Shown: positions 19,933-31,600 of the stretch, in pieces
How positions within the stretch are numbered: the first letter of the stretch is position 1
How the letters are laid out: each line of letters opens with the position of its first letter
Source: Persicaria tinctoria
Taxonomy: Eukaryota; Streptophyta; Magnoliopsida; Caryophyllales; Polygonaceae
Assembly (NCBI GenBank): GCA_037127255.1
Contig: JBANSL010000018.1
Coordinates: 17,519,175 to 17,583,174, forward strand
Length of the DNA: 64,000 nt
Direction: 5' to 3'
The notes under the pieces: generated by a model
The model's database searches: none
What the model was told of the DNA's origin: nothing
What the model saw: the letters and a program-made list of their open reading frames with translations, nothing else
Translations under genes and position numbers: made by a program

Positions 19933-20347
19933 CTCCTTCCGTCCAAAAATACATGGACTTTTACTATTCATGCACGTTTTTTTAAGAGTTAAAAACTATA
20001 TAAAATATTAATTTTTTTATGAATTTTTTTTAATAATTACAAACTTATTATCAATAAGTTTGTAATTATTAAAAAATAATAATAAAAAAGTTAATATTTT
20101 ATATAGTTTTTACCTTCTTAAAAAAGCGTGCGTTAATTAAAACTTGACGTTTTACTATTTAAGTATGTTTTTTAAGGTGTTATAAACTATATAAAATATT
20201 AATTTTTTTAATAACTTCATACTCATTAATATTAAGTATGATTGTATAAAAACAAATGTAAAAAAAGGTTAATATTTTATATAGTTTTTAACGTTCTAAC
20301 AAAGCGTGCAAAAATAGTAAACGACGAGTTTTAATTAACAGAGGGAG
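19933..20347. mobile_element. Dimeric Stowaway-like MITE
   Basis: Starts ctccttccgtcc after TA and ends with the inverse of ctccctctgtt before TA. Inside, aactatataaaatattaat and its inverse attaatattttatatagtt occur twice each (near 19990, 20087, 20188 and 20265), as do gcacg/cgtgc-bearing arms. The element looks like two related foldback units joined head to tail or nested. Confidence 0.7.
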
Positions 20348-20351
20348 TATC

Positions 20352-21124
20352 TATCTATTAATCTATTAATAATACTAATTCTGCTAGCATTTTGCTGACG
20401 TGTCACGCCCACAATTAAACTTAATTTTTTATTCAAATGGTATTTTCTTATTGGTCAATAATATTGCGGAAATTTTAAAATACACGTTTCATATTTTAAA
20501 CATATTTGTTTCATATTTTCATACTAATCAAAAGTTTCTTTTCTTATTAATCGATATTATTAAGGGAAGTTAAATTTTTTTTTTTCCAATATTATATTTA
20601 TTGGTCATATTAAAAATGGATAGATATTTAATTCAAATGTCAAAATAAAAAGTAATTATAAAAATCAATGATTCTCAAAATCATATTTCTTTTCAAAATT
20701 TACATATTATATGGTATAGACATCTTTTTTCTTGAAATTGTTTAAATATTTTTGGAGATGGAAGTGAAACGTCATTAATTTTAAGAAGAAATTATTTTTG
20801 TACCTGATATCATTCAAAAATTGTAGAAAAATAATTATCGAAAATGAATAAATCTATATTTTATGATCTTTTTATAAAATTGTAGAAAAATAATTTTATG
20901 ATTATTTTTGGATGAGGCTTCTTAGATCACTTTTCTACATTTTATGATTATTTTTGTATTGTATCTCTTTCCAACTAATTTATAAACTATAAAAAAAAAC
21001 TTTATACATATTTTTGTTATAAACAAGTATATATTAATATAGTATTATATATAGATATAGATATATAAAATGATGTTCAAATTAAAATGGATTAAACTCT
21101 CGTGCCTTACGGGTATTACACTAG
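20352..21124 (+). mobile_element. Helitron-like non-autonomous element
   Basis: The 3' end has a short hairpin (ctcgt, loop gcctt, acggg at 21099-21113) followed by CTAG at 21121-21124 and a flanking T, as in plant Helitrons. A TC-starting 5' end is plausible near 20352 (tctatctattaatctatta) but several TCTAT repeats make the exact end uncertain. AT-rich, no coding content. Confidence 0.5.
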
Positions 21125-21423
21125 TTTAATTAACTAAATTATATCACCTCCACGACAATTTCATCCACATGTCATTGAGTAATATTATTTTATTCGCCAA
21201 AATCTATCAAATATGATATTATATAATATTTAATTAACTAAATTATATCACCTCCATAATGGGTTATTTTGACAACAAGCACATTATGAATATTTAACTA
21301 GCTAACTAGCACCCAAACAAAATTAATTAACTAGCCTAGCACCTTTCTAAATTGACTATCAAGTTGGCCGTTGACCGGTCAGCGTTGACCGACTATTTCG
21401 GTTTTTTTTTTTTTTTTTTTTTT
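21125..21423. other. Intergenic with W-box pair and poly(T)
   Basis: Includes two TTGACC cores within 30 bp near 21374-21390 (gttgaccggtcagcgttgac) and a T run at 21401-21423. No gene. Confidence 0.5.
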
Positions 21424-21985
21424 ATAACCAATGATGCCACTTTTTTGATGCCATTTTTTTATTACATTTTATTTTCGCTTTGATGACACTTTTTTATTGG
21501 CACTTTTTTCAAACATTGATGACATTTTTTATTTACTGTGATGTCACGTAAACCATTAATGCCTTTTTTTTTTTTACTGTTGACTACTGATGACACGTTT
21601 TTATGTTATTTTGTTGATGATTTTTTTTACCGTGATGCCATATTTTTTCAAAGTAGTGTTTTGATGACATTTTTTCACTATAAACCACCGATGCCATTTT
21701 TATTCACTGATGACACATTTGTGTTTACAATTTATTGATGCAATCATTTGCGGTGACATGTTTATTACATTTTTTTTATATAATTGATGTCAGAGAAGCA
21801 TAAAATGTGATTCAACTTCATTGATGACATCTTTGATTGATGTTTTTGATTCATTGATGACATTTTGACATTCTTAAAGTCCAAAATATTATATTTGTCT
21901 TAATAGATCTCAATCATTTGTGATGACATTGATGATACAATTTTGATTACACTTCATTGATCACTCATTTGTATGATGACAAGAA
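21424..21985 (+). repeat. Degenerate TGATGACA-rich array
   Basis: About 20 occurrences of (T)GATG(A/C/T)CA-like words spaced irregularly (often 15-40 bp) and separated by T-rich spacers, such as attgatgacattttttat. A nearly continuous, degraded tandem array rather than coding DNA. Confidence 0.6.
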
Positions 21986-22515
21986 TCTAATAACGTGAAA
22001 CCAACATAAATTGAAAAATAAATTGAAAAATGAAGGTAATTGAGGTCGATATTGATACGTAGCACAGTTGTACCAAATAAATAAAGAACAGTTGTACCTG
22101 AATAATGATATTTTGATCATATAAATGGATCCGAATTCATAATAAAAACTTAGTTTATCATCAATTTGAATTTAATTCAATTTCCTCCGTTTTTCCACCT
22201 ATAATTATCTCACAAATCACCATTTCACCAAAGCAAAACAAATCCGGTTTGTTATACTCTTAAGAAATAGGGATTGCATGTGATTAATATAGAAATTAAC
22301 TCTTCTATATAAAAAACAAAAACAAATGTGAAGCAAAATAGCGTTACTGAAATGTCTGAGATTACAAAACAGATCCCATCAGGGCTCTAGAAGTATTCTT
22401 CTAAGCTAAAAGGCAGGCCACTGCTGATAAATCCCATCTTTTATTCATTGAACACTAAAATAAAACAAGAAAATGTGAAGCAAAATAGCTTCAAACTAAT
22501 GCATCAAATAATTAC
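21986..22515. other. Intergenic, no gene seen
   Basis: AT-rich sequence downstream of the TWD40-2 relic. The next expected WD40 exon of that gene is not present. Confidence 0.6.
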
Positions 22516-23120
22516 CTCGCCTGAAGAAGCCATGAATGTCATTAAGCATGTTATAGGTCCTTTATGGCCTCCAGTGTACCTTCGAGCAAGCTGTACAAGA
22601 GTGAAAATCATGGCCCCCCAAACAAAATTGTAAAATGAGCAACTTCAGAATCTCACCTTCCATGTTATCATGGAAAGAACCCTAATAACACCATCAGATC
22701 CCCCAAAAGCGACAAGAGGGCCATCACCAGCAGTTGACCTAGTAAGGAACTCCATGCTGCAAGATCAGGTTTAAATATCATCATTTCGATCTACCAAAAG
22801 TGATCTGACTCACAGTCCCACAAAAGGGGAAATCCGCGCAAGAAAAGCACTGACCAGACTAATGACTTATTATCAAGTTCTTGCTTAGGCACATCACGGC
22901 CTCGCATCGTCACCAAGTCCAGAAATATAGCTTTATTCTCACAACAGATGACCAAAAAATGTCTTCCTTTTGTAGCTGGAGCAAGAGAGCTAAGAGCAGA
23001 AGTGACATGACTAACTGCAGATGGAGATTCCGCAGCAGCAGAGCGATTGCGCCAAAGCTGCCAGTGTCGCACATCGTCATCATAAACGCTCACCTGCTTA
23101 ACATTTGACACGACACAGTG
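22516..23120 (-). pseudogene. TWD40-2: TWD40-2 (TPLATE complex) three-exon relic
   Basis: The minus strand carries three adjacent exons of the WD40 protein known in Arabidopsis as TWD40-2, a subunit of the TPLATE endocytic adaptor complex: about 23120-22861 (VYDDDVRHWQLWRNRSAAAE, then GRHFLVICCENKAIFLDLVT and MRGRDVPKQELDNKSL), 22756-22657 (MEFLTRSTAGDGPLVAFGGS, DGVIRVLSMITWK) and 22590-22516 (LARRYTGGHKGPITCLMTFM, ASSGE). Splice signals survive at most borders. The start exon and all later exons of this roughly thousand-residue protein are missing, and the first donor looks out of phase. Best read as a truncated or captured gene segment; a chimeric transcript from 24529 is possible. Confidence 0.8.
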
Positions 23121-24414
23121 TCTCCATGGCGAGTTTATATTTCGACAATAAAAACAGAGACTGCAAACTAACTTAAGCATCAAAGAGCATATGTAAACTC
23201 CTTACCTGCCTCCACGAATGGCCTCTGTAGGCTTTACTTTATGATCTAGAAATGATTAAAAAAAAACGCTCCTTAGGAAGAATGTCGTAAAGTCACAAAA
23301 GTGCCTTGAATACACAAACATATAATTCAAGTGAAACTCAAATGCACAATTTTATGTCAACGTTCTCAATGCAGAATCTATAATGAGCCCTGACCCCGTC
23401 ACAAGATTCAGAACAAACCAACTCTTTCAGCAACTTGATAAAGGGATTTAACAAAAAGACTATCATGATTAATGAATTCGCCAACTGCAATGCATCATAT
23501 CGGAATCAACGATGGAACCTCAACTCAAGAAACTACTGTCATGTAAAAACTATACACAATCCATGTTATTTAACTGAGGATACAATCCACAATGACAGAA
23601 CACAATTATGGATCTAAAGTGCAAATAGGTATATTTATCCTCGTTTGCAAGCGACTCGTATCAACAAAAGAACCCCTCACCTTATACGATTATACCCACA
23701 CAATATACAAGTAACACTGAATCACGATAGCATTAATTCAGTTTGAAACCAAGAACATAATATGAATGGTCAAAGGCAAAATTCTTGGAACCTAGTCTAT
23801 TGTTTAACCTTCCAATAACAGTTTCGCTTGAGAAGTTGGTGGAAGCTAACACATTAATGTAAAGACAATATGGTGTTCAAAAGACAATAATAGACTTCTT
23901 TTGTACCAAGAAATGACAAGGCTACAACACACATTAATATGCAGGGCTCACAAGTCACAAGATTGTGTTATCTATTGATCTTTCACTGCATCGTACAAGT
24001 GAATATGAAACAAAGCCATTAACAAGGACTCAAGGAGTGGTTTTATTCCAATTAAAAGTTATCAGGGAACAACAAAAACAGACTCAATTCATCTAGGCAT
24101 TTCATCAAACACCTTGGATGCTCCTCTAACTTGAAACTGAAGTGATCAAACAGCCCCAATTTTCGGAACCAATTGCAGAAGTCACACTCGAAAGCAGAAA
24201 AACCAGCAGTAAGATCAGATCCAATTGAAAACCCAATCAATCAATCAAACAACCAAGAACGACAAATAAATGGCTGACGATAACTAGAGTAAGGCCAAGG
24301 AGTGTTGCATAATTTTGAATCAAAGAGTGTTGCGGAATAATAGCAAGAAATACAAATCCTAAGCCGAGGATGATTATGAAATCCTAAATTGAGTTGGATC
24401 GATAGAGGAGTTAC
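23121..24414. other. Non-coding stretch upstream of the TWD40-2 relic
   Basis: About 1.3 kb without recognisable exons. If the exon at 24415-24529 is spliced to the relic, this is its intron. Confidence 0.45.
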
Positions 24415-24529
24415 CTGCGGCCAATAAGATTTGCATCATTTCGTTGCTAACCATCCTTGTGGACATTTCGTCGAACAGTTTGCGTGCGGTTGGATTAAGG
24501 AGCTTCTCTGAGATAGATCGAAGAGACAT
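24415..24529 (-). CDS. Putative first exon of an unidentified gene
   Basis: ATG at 24529 opens MSLRSISEKLLNPTARKLFD, EMSTRMVSNEMMQILLAAG and reaches a good donor (gcag|gtaact) at 24415. The family is not recognised. The exon points toward the TWD40-2 relic 1.3 kb downstream, so it may be the start of a chimeric transcript. A second open frame just upstream (24876-24553, starting MAFPSLSPNRTNH and ending DDDDDSKGGTN) has no recognisable domain and may be leader. Confidence 0.4.
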
Positions 24530-24889
24530 TCTCTACGTTTAAGGCATTCAAATCAATTTGTACCTCCTTTGGAATCGTCATCGTCATCGCTCCACAGCCT
24601 CTTAGAGATCTTCAGGCGAAGAAGAAGGATTTTTGGCGATGAATCGGCGTCTCCGTAGCTCCGGAGGAGATCCATGTGGATTAGAGACCGAATTTCGCCG
24701 ACTAAAAACCCTAGACTTGTCATTGCTTTCTCGTCGACGGCAATCCGAGATCTCCTGAGTTGATGGCAATCGCACGAGAGTGTGAGGTCGAGAGGGATAG
24801 GAGTGCTTGCTTCCATAGCCTCCGGCGCTGGTTCGACGTGGTTAGTCCGGTTGGGAGAGAGGGAGGGAAAAGCCATGAAAAGGAAGTTT

Positions 24890-25665
24890 GATGAAGAAAT
24901 GGGTATACAAGGAAGAAGAAGTTTGATGATATTTTAGCAAATTTTCTCATAATTTTATCCATGTCTTATTGAGTAATATTTTTAGGGGAACGGTGACGAG
25001 GGTTAATTGTGGAAAGATTTTCAGATAATGGGTTTTATATCTTGTTACCTTAAGTTATTTTATAAATATTTTTCCTAAAAAAGTTTATATTTCACGATAA
25101 TAAAATGTTGAAAAATGATTTTAGTTTTTTTATCTTCAAAATCAAACGTGCAATTCTCTAATAAATTAATTTCATCTCATATAAAGATAGAACTCATAAA
25201 CTTTTTTAAGGGCCAACTCTCTAATTGTATTATAATTAAAATGCACTATATCATCCAAAAACCTAATATTGCTTTCTAACCAATGCTCAAGAACATAGGT
25301 TAAGAAGTTTGATAGAAAAACTTTCCTCATTAAGATTCTTACCCTATATCCTAAAAATATAAGTAGAAAAGATCGATAATTAAAACGCACTGGAATCAAT
25401 CTTTCCTTTTTTAAGAACCATAGATTCCAAACGCTATTGAAAACGTTAAATTGCCCTTAACCAAATCACTCAAAGGCATTAACAATCCACACAACAGCTA
25501 AAAACCACACAATCAACGATTCATCCGTTTTTGACGTCCGATCACCAAATCTGAAAGCACACAAAACAGTATTGTAGCGTTTTCAACACAAGTTTTTGGT
25601 CTTTATTTTCCTCGAATGGAGTAATCAAAACACACCAGACATAGTTGGTTGGGGAATAAAAAACC
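24890..25665. other. Intergenic, contains AGO1 3' flank
   Basis: AT-rich. The last roughly 100-200 bp next to 25666 should hold the AGO1 3' untranslated region. Nothing else recognised. Confidence 0.55.
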
Positions 25666-28600
25666 TTAGCAGTAAAACATGACCCTCTTCACATTTTCCT
25701 TGAGGGCAGGCAGAGGCCGCACTGTCCCGCCACCAGCTGGAGGCCTAGTGCTTCGTCCACCTGCAGGGCGACCGCCGCGACTGGAAGGCGCTCCACTAGT
25801 CATTGATCCACTGTCAGATGTCTCCGGTTCCATGTAGAACCGGGCACGGAAGGCCGCCAGATGAGCATAGTATGCCGGTGGCACTGCCAAACCATCAAGA
25901 ACGTAAGAAGCTTTAGTAAGACTGGTGGAAGGAGAACTCACAATGCTGCGATGTGTTGCTCTAATTAACCCAAAAAAACACCAAATATACCTTATGGAAA
26001 ATCAGAATGAAATTCATTTTGATTGTTGTTATATTAACAGTCAAAATCTTCTAGACATGCCTCGTACCAGTTTAAATCATGGGCAGAGGTAAAAACTAGA
26101 GTTTAAAGATTTAAGGAACTTATAAGAACGTTTGTACATTGAAGAAATTCAGTTGCCGCATCTGGTAATCTCCCATTATCCCAGTGAACAAAGGATCAAC
26201 ATGAATGCGTTCAAAAATTCAAATGATACATAATGCAATGTAGAAACTGGGAAGCATAGTAATAAAAGTAAGCAGATCCGAAGAGTTTAGAGCATCCGCA
26301 TCCCTCGAACCCATTTGGGTTTCTTAACTCCACTTTTTTTCTTTCTCTCTCTTTACTATTCTTTAAACAACTCATTATACATTTTCACTCACGTCCCTAG
26401 AACCCATTATAGTTTCTTAACTCCCTTTTTATCTTTTATCTCTTCACTCTTCTTTCAACTTTTTTTTGATGTGGTCCCCAATTTCTCTCCTTTGTAGGGT
26501 GTTTAAGAGTTCCTTAGGAGAGAACATGTCAAATCATTCCTTAACCCATTTTTTACAATCTCAAATAAAATAGTATTAAATTTCTTAAATTTGGGTTAAA
26601 GAACCCCCATTGCCCATGCTCTTACAAAGTAGGCACACAGAACAAGAGAGAAGGGAGTGAGAGCACTAACCAATAGACACTGAACGAGTACACCTTGCAT
26701 ACCTGAAAGAAGAATAAATTTATAAGCTCAATGATATTTTTAAACAAAAGTTCACCATGACACTAAAATTTTGGGATTAGTCTCCAAAATGTCAAATTAC
26801 ACACAGTATATCATTATTAAGTTGTTCTTTAGAATGAAAATTTTGGGATTGCTTCAGTGACTGAGTGTATGAAATGGCTAAACATGCGACTCGTTGTTAC
26901 ATAATGCAAAAATAACAAGTGACAGAGAAAACAAAAGAAAATATTTATAGGATTGAGCATACGTGTAACAGAGGTTATTTGTGAGGGTCTGCAAATCATC
27001 TGCTGAAAAGTTGTTTTCATCCCAAAGAACATGATAATGAGCAGGCCTACTAGTTCCCTGTTGTTACACCATTCAAAAGAGCCAAATATTGAGATAAAAT
27101 AATTAGAAAAAAAAAGCTGACATAAATATGCATATATCATTTGCAGTATAGGCTCAGAAGTCAGAACTGATGGAGAAGGGAACAAATTCATACTTGGATT
27201 CCAGCATGACTACACAAGTAGAAGTCAAACTCCGTAGGGTGGCAGATCTTGGAGTCAACAACTGTGCCTACGTTATTTAAACAAGATAATCAAAATCAGA
27301 GCCCTGATTATTAACAAGGATGAGATCAGCAGATTAAGTGCAACATTGCGCATACCAGGCAATATATTCCCACTTTTGTCAACTGCATTACGATCTTGGT
27401 GGTTGTTGGCAAACAATCTGGTGTGATGACGCTTTTGAACCACAACAAAAGTCACAGGAGGCTGGTAATTTGGCTCCAAAGAAGCGCATGCCTGACACAT
27501 CATGGATTTGTGTTTACAGAGTTATCCAAGACCCAATAAATTCATAACATGTAAATGAGAAATACAAGAAAACTATTGGTATGCGGCTAGCATGATGTTA
27601 CCTTTCGAATAGCATCAAGTTCATACAGCAAAACTTGATAAAACTGTCCCTCACTGACCCCATCTCTGCAGGTAGTACAGCAGGCAACTAGTTAGATCCT
27701 ATGCAACAGTTAATAGCATTACAGAAGTCAACTTACGATAAGTGCAGAAGATGGTACGCACCTGTAGAATATAATCCGCTTAGGCTTATGGCCAGTTGAT
27801 CTACGGAATGATACAAGCAGTTCCCTGATCACAAGAAGGAAAGAATTACAAATGGAACTAAAGCTGGATTAATGTAAGAATGAATATAAATCAGCACCGA
27901 CTTTATCATTCCACCAGATACAGGTCCTCGAACTGGGTCATGCCAGGACTTGTAGAGATCTTGGATAAGCTCCTGTCGATGAGCTTGAGCAGAAACTAAA
28001 CCAGCATATTTTGTAACTTCAGGCCAGTCTTGAGATGCAACAACCTGATAAAGAAGCAAATTTTAATTCTTTTTATTTTTATCATAAAGTTGTGCACCAT
28101 TTTTTAAATAATTATACAATAAACAAGGCAGAAAAAAATAAGGCAGTGGATGTACAGCTGCAATTGATGGACTTGAATCTTCTCCAGGATGAGGGTGGGT
28201 AACATCAGCACCAAAAACAATGGTAGGAACATCACTGACCAGAGGAATGCGCCTTGACAATGCATCCACAAGCACAGTGTTTCGCCCACCAACCTTCACA
28301 TTGATCTTAAGAGCAACGTTGGCAAAGTATTGCTTGCTCATTTTAAATACATGTTTCGTCAAGCAACATTGGGAAACGATACCAAGCTCAGTCTCACAGA
28401 TTCTCTTTAATTCACCTGCAAACGAAACATATGAACTCCCAGAAAATGCTTAAACAGTACAAATCGTAAATCAATTCTTGATGGAAGATTAGATACCATA
28501 TAAAGAACCATTGTTGTCAGGCAAAATAACAATTAGCAAGTCGATCTCCTTTGCATGAGACATGGCGTCGTGGTATCGAGTTTTTAGAGCCCTCTCCACC

Positions 28601-31600
28601 TGATCAGGGCGAGAACTGGATACAGGCAATACTGGTTCAGGATTGAACGCCTAGAAATATCATGTCGAAAAAGTGTAGAATTAGCTAGCTATCTGATATA
28701 TAAGGAGATATGAGTTCCAACCTTTCTCTTCAACAATTGAAATGATAACTACAGCATGATAGTTTTAGAGAAGTATGAGATGGGACTTGTTCACCTACCA
28801 TGCCTGAAGTTTGACACATATTTGCAAGCTCAGAACAAAAGTTGCGAGCAACACTATCTCCCACAGTACGAGAAAAGTTGATGCAGATCCAATTATTCAC
28901 TGTGCCCCCATTGACCATTTTCTGCAACAAGCATTACAAAATACAATTAAGAATTTGATCATCAAGAAAGTGCCCAGCATTTTGTAGAACCTGCTAAGCT
29001 CAACAGTTTAAATAATCTGGCTTATTTTCATGTCCCAATGACCAGAAAAATGGATATAGATTTGGACTTGTGATATACTGATATATAGCTGACAAAACTC
29101 ATACATAGCAAGAGTTCTTTCTTACAATCAACATTAAACAAACATCACCAAATGAAGGTTTCAAACACACTTGTTAAGATAAGAGTATTGATGAACAAAC
29201 AAGGTCTATTGACATAGAAATAAAAAAGAGTTAAAAGCAAAATGAGACCTGGTATATTTTGGGTGTTACTATTTCCACCATCCTTTTTTACTATCTACAC
29301 CACATATCCCATTTTTTCATTTTTTTAAAAAATAGAAAAGGTGGTGCAAATATCACTTCTGTATATTTTCTACGATATTGACCCAGGTATATGCAATCAA
29401 AGAGTTTACAAATGCGAAGTCCCAGTACCAGGGAAGGGAACCAGAAATCACAATGGTATAATACCATACTACGTATTATACAATACTTCTAAAACGTTGT
29501 TTGGGTGGAAAGGAACAGCCCATCAAGGGAATTTGAAACTAACTTTTACTTCTGCTGTCCATTCCAAAAAAATTAAAATCTCCCCCTCCCTCCCCCCTCC
29601 CCGCTCCAAGTGGAAGGATTTCAAGTCTTGTGTTTGAGGGAGAGAAGTGACCAGAAATGAGGAGGAAAAAAATAAATTGGGTACGGGGCTTATTCGGATG
29701 GTCATGCAAATAAGATACCAAGGGTAAACAGGTTTTGCAAATTATCAAAAAATTACCTTGTTCATCATGTTCCATTGCCCAACTTGGGGGAGACAATTCT
29801 TCTCCCTACCACTTTCATGGTATTTCAGCTGCAGAGGTAATAAGCACAATTTAGTATCTGGCAAAAGGGATATTACAAGAATATAGAGTAACAAGGAGTG
29901 CCCTGAACTTCTTATTATACAAAATACACACCCATGGTGCAGGCAAAACACGTGCTTCGACAGTAGCAAGCCTCTCGTCAATTTTGATGCCAAATTCCTG
30001 AGCATAAGGGTCTGCATAGTATGCATTATGTTGAACTGTCTGCATGAAAGCAACCAACAATAAAGAAAAATCAGAGAGAGATTTCAATTGGAACAGCTCA
30101 TCCCTTAACCTACACAGCCGTATAGCAACAAAAAAAAGAAGTAATGCTGAATATAGATTAAACTACAGTGAATAGATACATTTTACCTATCTTAGTGACA
30201 AGAGAATCACAGGATAACAGAAAAATAGCAATAGTGGTTGAATCTCAAACAAATTCCACCGTAGAAGTGTTAGCCAAAAGAAAATATGTTGATGTTCAGC
30301 CAAAATGGTTATGTCAATTCAAGATCTCTATGAAACCTTGTTTACTAGTTGTCCCTTTAGTACATTTACAGTACATACCAAAAAATACAAACATATATGA
30401 TGTCAAATTACACCTACTGAATTCGCAGTTAATCAATTGAATAAAAAAAGCAGATATAATATATGACCAACGGAGACTCCTTGTTAACTAATTTAGGCTA
30501 GTAACAATCCATTTCAGGATAGCCTTTTATTTATATGATGAAAACATCTCCATGCACCTTAAGGAATACTCCCTCCATCTGCCAATACATGTCATTTTAG
30601 CCATATGCACAGTAGTAGTTAAGAAAACCTATAAGCTAGTTAGTTGGTCAAAAAATTAGAGTGAATTCAATTGGCCATGAGTGAAAATTAAGTGTAACGA
30701 TTAGCTAGTTAGTAGGTTAAGTGTAATGATTAGCGCTAAAAATACATGTATTATTGACAAAATTATATGATTTAAAAAGACATGTATTGACGGACGGAGG
30801 GAGTAAAAGATACGCAAATTTTTCAAAGTTGCATTTGGCAAATAATATGCTAAAAAAGGGCATATCTACACATTTCCAAAGACCATTATTTTGTCCATCA
30901 GCAAACTAAATGTGTAGAATTGGCAAATTCAAGAATGTGGAAAATTCATAAAAATAATAAATGGACAGTTAAACTAGCAAGCATAAGTCAGTAAATTAAT
31001 GTTTATATAAATATCAAAAAACCAAGAAAACATAAGAACGTTCATGACTATTTAAGAATAAGGCCAGCTCTAGATAACAGTTCAGCATAAAATTATGTAG
31101 ATAAATACCAAAGAAAAGGAACAATATGAACCCAATATTGATAAAGCAAAATACAATCCTATAGTAAAAAGTATAAACCTGCAAAATATCAAGCTCCCTG
31201 TCACGAGGACGCTGACAAGTAACTTTGAGCAAAGCAGTAATCTGCCTTTCATTCAATCTTTTTGAATACCTTTGTCCTTCTACAATCTTGCATACCTATA
31301 ATTTAAAGTCAGATTATGTGTCATCAAAACCTGTTACAAACATCATTACTAATTTGTAAGAATATATTTAGTGAAAAAATTCACAGTAGGGTGGCAAACC
31401 TCCATAGGCAAATAATTCGGACGCTGCTGATTGCCAACTTGTAAACAAGGCCAGTATCTATGCTGGATGACAAAACCATAGGTCTCAAGGAAGTAGTCAA
31501 CCACTGATTTGACTGTACCAGTCTCATCTTGGAAACTGATAGAAAAAAGAAGTTAGACGCACAAAAAAATCATTGTTTACTCCAAATCCATGAGCAAAAA

